NCBI GenBank assembly: GCA_020744225.1
Contig: JAGMWG010000014.1
Location: 1-64,000 of the forward strand
From: Paraphoma chrysanthemicola
Lineage: Eukaryota; Ascomycota; Dothideomycetes; Pleosporales; Phaeosphaeriaceae
Direction: 5' to 3'
Length of the DNA stretch: 64,000 nucleotides
The position numbers and the translations under genes are program-made. Below are positions 56,672 to 64,000 of this stretch, one piece after another; position 1 is the stretch's first letter; each line of letters opens with the position of its first letter. The notes below the pieces were generated by a model, which ran no database searches, was not told the DNA's origin, and was given only the letters and a program-made list of their open reading frames with translations.

Positions 56672-58331
56672 TCAATGCCTCTGAAAGTTCGCCGCCTTCC
56701 CTTTCTCCACAATCTGCTCTCCTGCTACTGTTTCAAAGAATGCATCTGCAAGATAGCCACCGCAGTAACTCAGCTTCTCAAAGCCATCTGTCATGGGCTT
56801 TGTGCTCAGTGCCGGCCCTTGAACCGACTTGAGGTATCCAGCAATGCCTTGTTCTTGCCACATTTTCGAGAACTGCTCGGTCACCAAGTTGAGCCCTTGC
56901 AAACTCCAAATGGGCTGGACCTGCCATACAACACCGAGCTTCGCGAGGTCGAGGTGAAGGGTCTTGACCTGCTCATCGGAAAAGCCAGCTTTTGCGTAGT
57001 CGAAGTCACCAGTGTAGCCGAAGGCGAACACCCGATCTGGGAATACTTTCCGGACCTCGGAGTGAAATTGAACGATGTCGTCCCAGTTTGGCGAATCCAT
57101 GCGCGCCCAAGTGACGTCTCCAAGAGGTGCGGCAGCAATTGCACGCTCTACAATGCCTTTGACACAGCTCTTGAGCATATATTGGCCCATTGCCGATCGC
57201 GAAAGCTCCCAGTCAAAGAAGACCTCCTTCTTGACTGTCTTACTCGCGATCTCTCGCCGGCCGTCCAACGACGTGAATCGCTCCCTCGCCAACTCAGCCT
57301 TATACGCCTCAAACTCTTCCTTCGTCGCAACCCCCTCGACCGCCTCATCAAACGTCGTAATCCCAGCCTTCGCCTTCCACTCCTCCCTCGCATCCTTCAA
57401 ATCCCTCCCCTCCCTCTGTGCCTCCCTCAAACACTTCTGCAACGGCTCCACCCTCCTTGTCGCACCCTGCACATACTCATGATCCCGCTCATCCACCACA
57501 CTCGTAATAAACTCGGCATGATCCGTATCACATCTACACAACAACAACGTCTCCGCACCCATGACATCAAACTGCATCCGCACCGCCGTCAGACGATCTA
57601 AATACTCTTGCGTCGGTACAATCGTTCGCCCTTGCCCGACGGTGAATTTCTTCATACCAATCGCCAAGTCGTCGATATGTATCATAGCGACTCCCGCTGC
57701 GACAAATTCGCGCGCCATTTTCATGGTGCTGGTAAGACTGCCGAAGCCCATATCTCCGTCTGCGATGATCGGGGCCATGTAATCCCAGTTCTCCAAACCT
57801 TCCCTTTCTTCAACCGGATGTCGAAGTCGGTACTGGCGTTGCCGCTGATCGTGCCATAATTGCGATTTGAAGATCTTGTCCACGACTTTTGGGACCGTGT
57901 CCCAGGGGTAATCGGCGTGATCCATGCCCGGAAGCGCGACTTCGGAAAAGCCGCATAGGGCGCCGGATACGTAGACGGTTTGCTGGTGCTTGGCCATTTG
58001 GCTGACGGCCACGGGGTCCGTGGTGCCGAATGTGAGTTCGCATGTCCCGTTGCGGTTGTGCGTTTGGAGTTGGTGCCAGAGTTTGAGGGCCTGGGTGGAT
58101 GAGGCGGACGATGGCGCGGGAAGAGAGGTGCGCAGTGCGGCGATGGTTTCTGCGTTGTATGGTCTAGGAATCGATTAGTCCTGCGATCTTTGCGACGATG
58201 CGTGGACGAGGGTTAGTAATGTACCGTTTCAAGTGTGCTTGTCGTGGAGAGCTCCAATGCTTTTCAATAGCCGCAACGTCAGCGTCGAAAGCTTGTTGTT
58301 CGTCTTGAACCGAAATGTCTAGTTTACGCAT
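56672..58331 (-). CDS. isocitrate lyase family paralogue lacking the KKCGH motif
   Basis: Two exons, 58225-58331 and 56672-58163, give 532 residues, close to fungal isocitrate lyases. The match runs end to end: KHWSSPRQAHLKRPY, TFGTTDPVAVSQMAK, TVYVSGALCGFSE, PIIADGDMGFGSL (true enzymes have IADADTGHGG) and ITSVVDERDHEYVQG. The catalytic loop, KKCGH in isocitrate and 2-methylisocitrate lyases, reads GMKKFTVGQG here, so the catalytic Cys and the His are absent. The SNxSPSFNW-type block reads MDSPNWDD. It may act on another acid, as other members of the PEP mutase/isocitrate lyase superfamily do (for example oxaloacetate hydrolase), or may be inactive. The C-terminus (NFQRH) has no peroxisomal SKL. 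A GTCCGACGCGGTCGG element lies about 250 bases upstream. Confidence 0.85.
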
Positions 58332-58945
58332 TTTCAATCAGGAAAACAAGTTACACCCTTATAAATTGTAGTGTAGTGTTGTGGCTTCTGCAGCAGAACA
58401 GCGCGCTCAGTACCATTTATCCCACCCCAAACAACGCGCCCACCATATGCAACTTCACGCGTCGCGTAGTCATCCCACTACTTCTCCACCTCCATGCAGG
58501 GCCGACTACGCAGTCTCCACATGATGTCGACTCTCGGGTAAGGTGTCGGTGTTGGTGGACTATCTTTCGCACTTGAGTGTCCGACGCGGTCGGCTGGTCG
58601 CTCCCGGATCGGCATACAGTAGCGCGATAAGGAAAGGGATGGGTACGAGGCTGGTTCCACTTTTCCTCGGTAGTGTGGAGAGGCATTTGGAGATGGTGGT
58701 AAGTTCCGTGAGTATGAAATGTATGGTGGTAAAAAGTTCCGGTTGGCACGCTGGGTGAGTGGCAACTTTCCGGCAAACATGAATTTATTGAAGGGTCCTA
58801 GGTTTGAAGATATTTCCGGCGATATACATCCCACAGAGAGCTTTCGCCAGACGCGAGAGATTTAATTTGAGTATTGACGCGAATGAAGCATTTGCATAGA
58901 TTTCATAGCTGGCAGTCCGTCTGTCTCATGAGACCGTCTAACTCT
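58332..58945. other. intergenic, promoter side of the isocitrate-lyase paralogue
   Basis: About 600 bases between the lyase start and the end of the MFS gene. It holds the 58579-58593 element (listed separately) and no recognisable gene. Confidence 0.4.
58579..58593. promoter_or_regulatory. GTCCGAC-GC-GGTCGG element upstream of the isocitrate-lyase paralogue
   Basis: GTCCGACGCGGTCGG contains TCCGAC and GGTCGG half-sites facing each other, like the GTCGGA/TCCGAC elements in the MFS/amidotransferase and aminotransferase promoters. It lies about 250 bases before the lyase start codon, a usual distance for a fungal activator site. The CCG...CGG arrangement suits Zn2Cys6 factors. Binding is inferred. 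Confidence 0.5.
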
Positions 58946-60576
58946 CTACCAAACATATCTGAAATGCACGTTCTGCTTATCCGTCAAGTCCTTGAAATCT
59001 GTATCATTATGCACCCGCCCACCCTTATCCGCATCGATCCTGTCACGTCGTCGATTCTCGTTCCAGCAATATGCCGCGTACAAGCCAATAGTGATCATCG
59101 CCAGGACATACGAACCCAAGACTGCGCCCATGCCCAGCGGATATAGCGGCGCTTGGTTGGCCTTGAAGAATTGGGGCGCAATGATGTTGCTCACGCAGTA
59201 TGCAATGAAGACGAGCGCGTTGGTCGTGACTTTCTTAGTGTGTCCGGCAGTGTTGGCGGTGTTGATGCCGAGCGCGACAATGTAGGGACCGAGGTAGAAG
59301 TATGAGCAGTAGAGAGCGGCCAGACGTCCGTTGTAATTATCCAAGGGGAGTGCGTAGAGGAATACCGCGGCAACAAGGCCGACAATGATGCCGAACATGA
59401 CCCAAGCGGTGCGGAAGTGCTTTTTCGGGTAGTACTTTGCTGTGAGAAACACGCCACCGTTGCACATGTAGGATGCCACAGTCTGCATGATTCCTGTAGG
59501 CATGGTCAAGAGTGTCGATCGCTGCGAAGTGTAGCCCAAGCCTTTGATGATCAATGGTGCAAAATTGGTGAGACCACCATTCGGGATGCTGATCCAGATG
59601 TGAAAGAAGAACATGAGCCATGTCTTCGGGTCGAGAAACGCCTCAATCATTTGCTCCTTCTTGAACGTCTTATTCTCCACGCCTGTCTGATCCTCTCTGA
59701 TTTTGTCTATGACAATGGCCTTCTGGCGCTCCGTGACAAACTTCGATTTGACAGGGTTGTCGGGAAGGAAGACGCCGATAATGCAGGCCCAAACAATGGT
59801 CATCGCTCCGGTGATCCAGAACATTGCGCGCCATTGATGTTCGCCCTCAAGGAAGCCAATGCCCCAGCCAATTGGACCTGTAAAGCATACCGAAAGACCA
59901 GTGTACATCAGGCCAGTTCGCAGGGGCTGCTCGCGACGAGAGTACCACATGCCGATGATGAGGAAGTTTCCAGGGACGATGGGTGCTTCAAGTGCACCCA
60001 AAAGTACACGCAAAGCCATGAGAGTGGGGAAGTTGTTGGCAAAGCCGGTGCCGATCAGAATGCATCCCCAGAGAAGTTGCACCCAGAACATGAGTTTGGC
60101 GATCGGAAAGCGTTGCAAGAGGCTCCCAGATGGAAGGCACCAGATGAGATAGCCGAACTTTGACATGTTAGTACCATACGATGACCGTATTTTCACAAAA
60201 GAACTTACGTAGAAAGCACTTCCAACCCAGCTGTATCTGTCACCCGTGAGGTCTGTATCAGCTCGGAATCCGTAGAGTGCAGCGGTCGCCGTCGTGACCT
60301 TGTCCATCGCCCCCAATGTGATATTGACTGGTTGGATATTAGTGGAATAATTCGTGCTCCCTCGAGAAAGTACGTACACCACAGCAACGGAACAAGACGC
60401 AAGTCGAGCTTCCATCGAAGGCGTGTCGCTTCCTTCCTGGTGTATGCATTTTCGCCGGTCAAATGATGGGCATAAGCGGCCGCAACATCGACGTCAGCTG
60501 AAGCGACTTCGCCAATCTTGATAGAATGTGTGTCCTCTATGTCTGCGGACGACATAACCTTAGGTTCGTGAGACAT
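58946..60576 (-). CDS. MFS transporter, anion:cation symporter (allantoate permease-like) family
   Basis: Three exons from ATG 60576 (MSHEPKVMSS), with a GTACGT...AACCAG intron after LVPLLW and a GTAAGT...CTAAC...CAAAG intron after WVGSAFY, to the stop at 58946; about 500 residues and twelve spans. DRYSWVGSAFY and the following FGYLIWCLPSGSLLQRF are the family's typical start. RVLLGALEAPIVPGNFLII matches the R-x-x-x-G-x-x-E-A/S block of the ACS family, and FLPDNPVKSKFVTERQKAIV the loop after the sixth span. Relatives carry allantoate, nicotinate, pantothenate or other carboxylates, so a small organic acid is the likely substrate. It sits between the lyase paralogue and the amidotransferase; its promoter contains several GTCGGA-type elements. 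Confidence 0.85.
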
Positions 60577-61399
60577 AATGATGTCTTTTGCGAAGATCAA
60601 TAAGTCGCTATCAAAGGACGTCCAGTTCGGATCAGCAAGAGGACGATTTGAGTTGTGTCTTATACAAACTTCAAATCATGCTATGGCGGCGTACCTAGGC
60701 CGGTCCTATCTTGCTCGAGTCGTCGCTAACTCAGCCAGGGTGCGGTGGAATGAAGCATGGAGACGATAGAGACTGCGCCGTCAGCCCGGTTCGATAAGAC
60801 CAACGCTGTCAATGGGTTCGGAACGGCCGCCATATCCCTGGCCTTGGAATCGGTAGTGGTCAACCGTGTCGCACGGTTTCCCCGCTTCCTTTGATAAAGA
60901 GGTGGCGCTATTTTGTCGGACTCGCGAGTCCGACGCTACGCGAGTCGCAGGATCCACTCCGATTGTAGGCCGACACCCCATCATAGGATTTCTGTAGCAA
61001 GCTGTGGTCGGCAGTCCTTACAAGATCAACATCGAGATCAAGATCAGAAAGTTCCTGGTCGCAAACAAGACTAAATCTGATGCCGATAGAGGTGACGTTT
61101 CTGTCAGTGCGGCGTAAGCCTGAGCCCTACGCATCGCGCGAATTCGATTTCTCGGGCACGCATGCAGCCTCTCTTTGGTTCGTGCGTGTGTGTAGCAACT
61201 GTAGGTCGGACAAATTAGTGGGTGTCGGGAGGAGCCTACGACAAGTCCCGACATTGATGGTCGATGTGACTCAGCGATAGCTTATCTTCGAAGTCACGTT
61301 GGACGACCTATTCGTCGACTGCATCCTGAAATAGTATCTACAAGCCGTCAATTGCGACCAGAACAACACAATCTTAGTTTCCCGGCCAATATCAAGATC
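60577..61399. promoter_or_regulatory. divergent promoter of MFS and amidotransferase with GTCGGA/TCCGAC elements
   Basis: This 823-base gap between divergent genes has a perfect 20-bp palindrome at 60915-60934 (GTCGGACTCGCGAGTCCGAC), a further GTCGGAC at 61205-61211, and an inverted pair GTCGGGA (61224-61230) / TCCCGAC (61246-61252) 15 bases apart. No open frame here looks like a gene. The same half-sites occur upstream of the lyase paralogue and of the aminotransferase, which suggests one shared factor. Confidence 0.6.
60915..60934. promoter_or_regulatory. perfect 20-bp palindrome
   Basis: GTCGGACTCGCGAGTCCGAC reads the same on both strands. It has CGG/CCG triplets in inverted order, as bound by Zn2Cys6 dimers. 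It is 340 bases before the MFS start and 465 before the amidotransferase start. A near copy of its right two thirds, CTCGGGAGTCCGAC, is at 63898-63911. Confidence 0.6.
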
Positions 61400-62263
61400 A
61401 TGATGACAAGTCTTCGCATCTGCATGCTCAATGCCGACGTTCCTGTCCCCGCTGTCGCGGCCGATCGAGCTCCGACCTACGGCCAGATCTTTCACCAACT
61501 TCTATCAGCTGCGGCACGTCAAACTTCACCAGAGATCGAAATCACGTCTCAAGACTTCGATGTCATGAAAGAAGTGTACCCGGTGTCTTTAGCCAACTAT
61601 GACGCTATTATTATCTCTGGATCTGCGAATTCGGCCTACGACGATCTTCCATGGGTACACAAATTAAATGACTATGTGTTGGATGTATATCGGAACGAAC
61701 CCAGGATCAAGATATTCGGTAGTTGCTTTGGGCATCAGTTGATGTGCCAAAGTCTATTGAGCAGTCGAGGCGCGAAAGTTGAACCGGATCCGAAAGGGTG
61801 GGAAATTGGCGTGCAGAACATCACTCTACATGATCGATTTCGTACTGTTTTCGGAAAGAGCAAGGAAACTGGTTTCGATTCCATCGCCTCAAGTATAAGA
61901 CTACAGTTCGTTCATCACGACCATGTCGTTCTACCAACTTCGGAATCATTGCCACCGACATGGATGACCGTGGGAAGCACGGAGCATTGCGCTGTGCAAG
62001 GAGTCTACGAGCCTGGTCGCATTCTTACCCTACAGGGCCACTTCGAGTTTGATAAGTTCATCAACATGGAGACCGTAATGTTTTTTTTTCCCAAGTGGGA
62101 GCCGGAGGTTCTGGGCCCACACCTCGAAGCGATTGACGCAGAAGATGATGCTGTTGCTGCGGCCAAAATAGTGATTCGATTTCTCTTGGAGATGGAGGGT
62201 AGCGAAGCAGGCGTATCACACAAGGTGATTGGAGGGCTACTGACACCACCACTTATAGAGTGA
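61400..62263 (+). CDS. class I glutamine amidotransferase-like protein
   Basis: One exon from ATG 61400 (MMTSLRICMLNADVPVP), 287 residues. ANYDAIIISGSANSAYDDLPW is followed by IKIFGSCFGHQLMCQSL, in which GSCFGHQ holds the nucleophile Cys of class I glutamine amidotransferases (PF00117). The catalytic His-x-Glu is seen in LQGHFEFDKF. GWEIGVQNI is also conserved. It resembles stand-alone GMP synthase-like amidotransferases of fungi, some of which act on gamma-glutamyl compounds; there is no synthetase domain. Soluble, no targeting signal. It is convergent with the aminotransferase (48 bases between stops) and divergent from the MFS gene, so all three are closely packed. Confidence 0.85.
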   Translation: MMTSLRICMLNADVPVPAVAADRAPTYGQIFHQLLSAAARQTSPEIEITSQDFDVMKEVYPVSLANYDAIIISGSANSAYDDLPWVHKLNDYVLDVYRNEPRIKIFGSCFGHQLMCQSLLSSRGAKVEPDPKGWEIGVQNITLHDRFRTVFGKSKETGFDSIASSIRLQFVHHDHVVLPTSESLPPTWMTVGSTEHCAVQGVYEPGRILTLQGHFEFDKFINMETVMFFFPKWEPEVLGPHLEAIDAEDDAVAAAKIVIRFLLEMEGSEAGVSHKVIGGLLTPPLIE

Positions 62264-62311
62264 ATCCAGAAGTTCATGAACAAGATCTACTGTGTTGATA
62301 ATCTATCTGTT

Positions 62312-63691
62312 TTATGGTCTTTTACTTTGCCGTACATCGACAACCAAATCTGCAAGCCGCTGAATACCTTCAACAATCTCTTCTGCAGTGTGCCATGCCC
62401 AAGACAGTCGGATGCCATTCCCGTAGCCTTTGGCCGACCTTTCAGCCGATGCAGGATCACCTTGAACTTGCATCATATCGCCATATGCGAATTTTAGATC
62501 GAACTTGTTCAGCGCCTTAGCTGCCAATGACGCACCGCTACCCGTAAGGTCTTCCGGTAGCAGGATCCATAGGAAGTAGCCTCCAGCCTGAGTTATCGAT
62601 TCACGGTGGCCATTCTGAACCCCGTTAACCGCTGTGGAGCCTTCTTCATACGGTGTACCGGTAGACACCTCCATGCCGAGCGGCACAAGATGTTTGTCAA
62701 TAGCATCCAACATAGCGTAGTATCGCGATCGAAAGGTTGGAAGGACGTTTTCGCGGAGATGCTTTTCAAGCGCGCCAGATTGGAGCATCTCGTGCACGAA
62801 TGAGGCGGCAAGGTGCGTGGGACAGCCTCCAGATCTTGTCGCGCCAACTTGCGAGAGCGCCAGCGTGAATGCGGGCGTTGCTTCGGCCCAGCCAACTCTG
62901 ACACCTGGCGCGATGATTTTCGAGAACGAGCCGTTACTCATAGCATTGCCCCACTCGTCCTGAGGTCCGCCTTCAAAGGTTCGATCCAAGTCAACGAGGC
63001 GCGGTGGAACATGGCCGAGGTGCTCGTACTTTGCATCAGGGACCACAGGCCAACGTAAGACATCGTACACATCGTCCGTCACTACCAAAGCATCAAATTC
63101 TCTTGCCAGCAGAATCAGCTGTTGTCTTCGCCTCAGCGACATCGTCTTTGCGCTGGGATTCGAAAAGGTTGGGACGCAGTATATGATGTGGCGATATAGC
63201 TTTTTGTATCTGTCGCCCGTCTTTCGTGGAGGTGAGAGTGAGTCGCCACTCGAATCTGACTCTTGGAGTGCTTTTCGTAGGAATGCAATGTCCAGACCTT
63301 CGTCGTCTTCTGGCACACCTCTCATCATTCCTTCAAAGCCATTGTCCATAAAGATGGGACATGCCAGGAAGTAGCATGGCTCCACCATCCAGATGTTGCG
63401 AGTGTAGCCAGGTTCTGTGAACCGGGCAAGTACGTTATCGAGATTGCCTGAAGCTCCGTTCGTGACGCATATTCGGTCAAAAGAGAGATTCGAGCCATGA
63501 CCATATATTGACGTGAGCCACTTCGAAAGGCTCTGTCGTAGTGGTTCATAGCCTGCATCTGGGCCGTAAATTAGGGACGCGGCCGTTTTCTTCTCCGAAG
63601 TGAGAATAGAGGAAGCAGAGTCGAGAAGCTGCGCTGCCGGGAAAAGAGAGGGCGATGGCCATCCAAGTTGTAGATTGATGTGGCCAGTCAT
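62312..63691 (-). CDS. PLP-dependent aminotransferase, class I/II
   Basis: One exon from ATG 63691 (MTGHINLQLGWPSPSLF), 459 residues. The fold-type I pattern is clear: YGPDAGYEPLRQSLSKWL near the N-terminus, CVTNGASGNLDNVLARF (cofactor phosphate), PTFSNPSAKTMSLRRRQQL (the NP block), LVVTDDVYDVLRW (Asp and Tyr that contact the ring) and NGSFSKIIAPGVRVGWAEA, in which Lys forms the Schiff base. GIRLSWAWHTAEEI has the substrate-binding Arg. The closest groups are the 2-aminoadipate/valine-pyruvate-like aminotransferases (MocR-like fold); the substrate is unknown. An upstream first exon cannot be excluded. A CTCGGGAGTCCGAC element lies about 210 bases upstream. Confidence 0.85.
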   Translation of the reverse strand: MTGHINLQLGWPSPSLFPAAQLLDSASSILTSEKKTAASLIYGPDAGYEPLRQSLSKWLTSIYGHGSNLSFDRICVTNGASGNLDNVLARFTEPGYTRNIWMVEPCYFLACPIFMDNGFEGMMRGVPEDDEGLDIAFLRKALQESDSSGDSLSPPRKTGDRYKKLYRHIIYCVPTFSNPSAKTMSLRRRQQLILLAREFDALVVTDDVYDVLRWPVVPDAKYEHLGHVPPRLVDLDRTFEGGPQDEWGNAMSNGSFSKIIAPGVRVGWAEATPAFTLALSQVGATRSGGCPTHLAASFVHEMLQSGALEKHLRENVLPTFRSRYYAMLDAIDKHLVPLGMEVSTGTPYEEGSTAVNGVQNGHRESITQAGGYFLWILLPEDLTGSGASLAAKALNKFDLKFAYGDMMQVQGDPASAERSAKGYGNGIRLSWAWHTAEEIVEGIQRLADLVVDVRQSKRP

Positions 63692-64000
63692 CTTGAAGGC
63701 TCTCACTGAGGAATGAATTGTCAGAGCAAAGAAAGAACCATAGGTAATACGCAGGACAGCTGGGACCGGTGCGAGACTTCAGCAACGTCATTCCGAGCAT
63801 TCGGAACGAGCTCGGAACGCATCTGAAGCTCCATCATGATGCAAGGTATCTCAATCCCTATTGACGTGTGTTGTAACGGCCGAGATAGACGTTCGGGCTC
63901 GGGAGTCCGACAGCCAAGAAATGAGGCATTGTTGGCGGAGAAAGATGCGACTGGCCGTGCCGTCGGGAAAATGACCGCCACCTCACCGGCAGATCGGCGA
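63692..64000. promoter_or_regulatory. promoter side of the aminotransferase with a TCCGAC element
   Basis: CTCGGGAGTCCGAC at 63898-63911 differs by one base from the matching part of the 20-bp palindrome at 60915-60934. It is about 210 bases before the aminotransferase start. No gene is recognised before the window ends. Confidence 0.5.

Noticed and set aside
59417..60163. 248-codon plus-strand frame inside the MFS gene
   Set aside because: Antisense shadow of the MFS coding sequence; Cys/His-rich text arises from the reverse of membrane-span codons.
60780..60800. tRNA-like GGTTCGA box
   Set aside because: The B-box is incomplete (GGTTCGATAAG) and no A-box or cloverleaf could be drawn around it.

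Overview
This window looks like a piece of a nuclear chromosome of a filamentous ascomycete (Pezizomycotina). The evidence is the very short introns (about 45-95 nt, GTRNGT donors, CTRAC-like branch sites, YAG acceptors), single-copy genes on both strands without operons, and fungal-specific families: a HET-domain protein, a CFEM receptor-like protein, Pth11-type rhodopsin-domain proteins, Zn2Cys6 regulators and a heme-thiolate peroxidase. I cannot fix the class or species from sequence alone. All intron positions are my own reading of splice signals and reading frames.

Layout. (1) 1-5270 is AT-rich and full of TpA, as left by repeat-induced point mutation (RIP). It holds two decayed minus-strand copies of a C2H2/OrsD-like (DUF3505-like) gene. 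(2) 5271-12253: a HET-domain gene at the edge of the AT-rich block, an amino acid transporter and a large unrecognised protein. (3) 12254-20154: a decayed coiled-coil gene, a small membrane protein and a decayed partial copy of it, a cytochrome b561-like protein, a flavin monooxygenase and an unusual Dabb-GFA fusion. (4) 20605-27433: a secreted heme-thiolate peroxidase, a CFEM receptor-like protein and a secreted GMC oxidoreductase. (5) 28248-32327: three related protein kinase domains in two divergent genes; the double-kinase gene is cut by one in-frame TGA. (6) 33304-35376: an LMBR1-type membrane protein.

(7) 35946-46543 is a compact accessory cluster: alpha/beta hydrolase, short-chain dehydrogenase, cytochrome P450, Baeyer-Villiger monooxygenase (BVMO) and a Zn2Cys6 regulator. 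The chemistry is coherent: hydroxylate, oxidise to ketone, insert oxygen to give an ester, hydrolyse. Two divergent promoters in it share a 13-bp motif. (8) 47093-52352 is housekeeping: glutaredoxin, PP2A scaffold subunit A and an amino acid permease. (9) 52406-63691 holds a rhodopsin-domain protein and a second accessory set: Zn2Cys6 regulator, an isocitrate-lyase paralogue that has lost the catalytic Cys motif, an MFS transporter, a class I glutamine amidotransferase and a PLP aminotransferase. Related GTCGGA/TCCGAC motifs, including a perfect 20-bp palindrome, lie in three intergenic regions of this set.

The two strongest candidates for undescribed biology are the P450/SDR/BVMO/hydrolase cluster and the Cys-less isocitrate-lyase-like cluster with its own promoter motif. 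I found no rRNA, tRNA or CRISPR feature.
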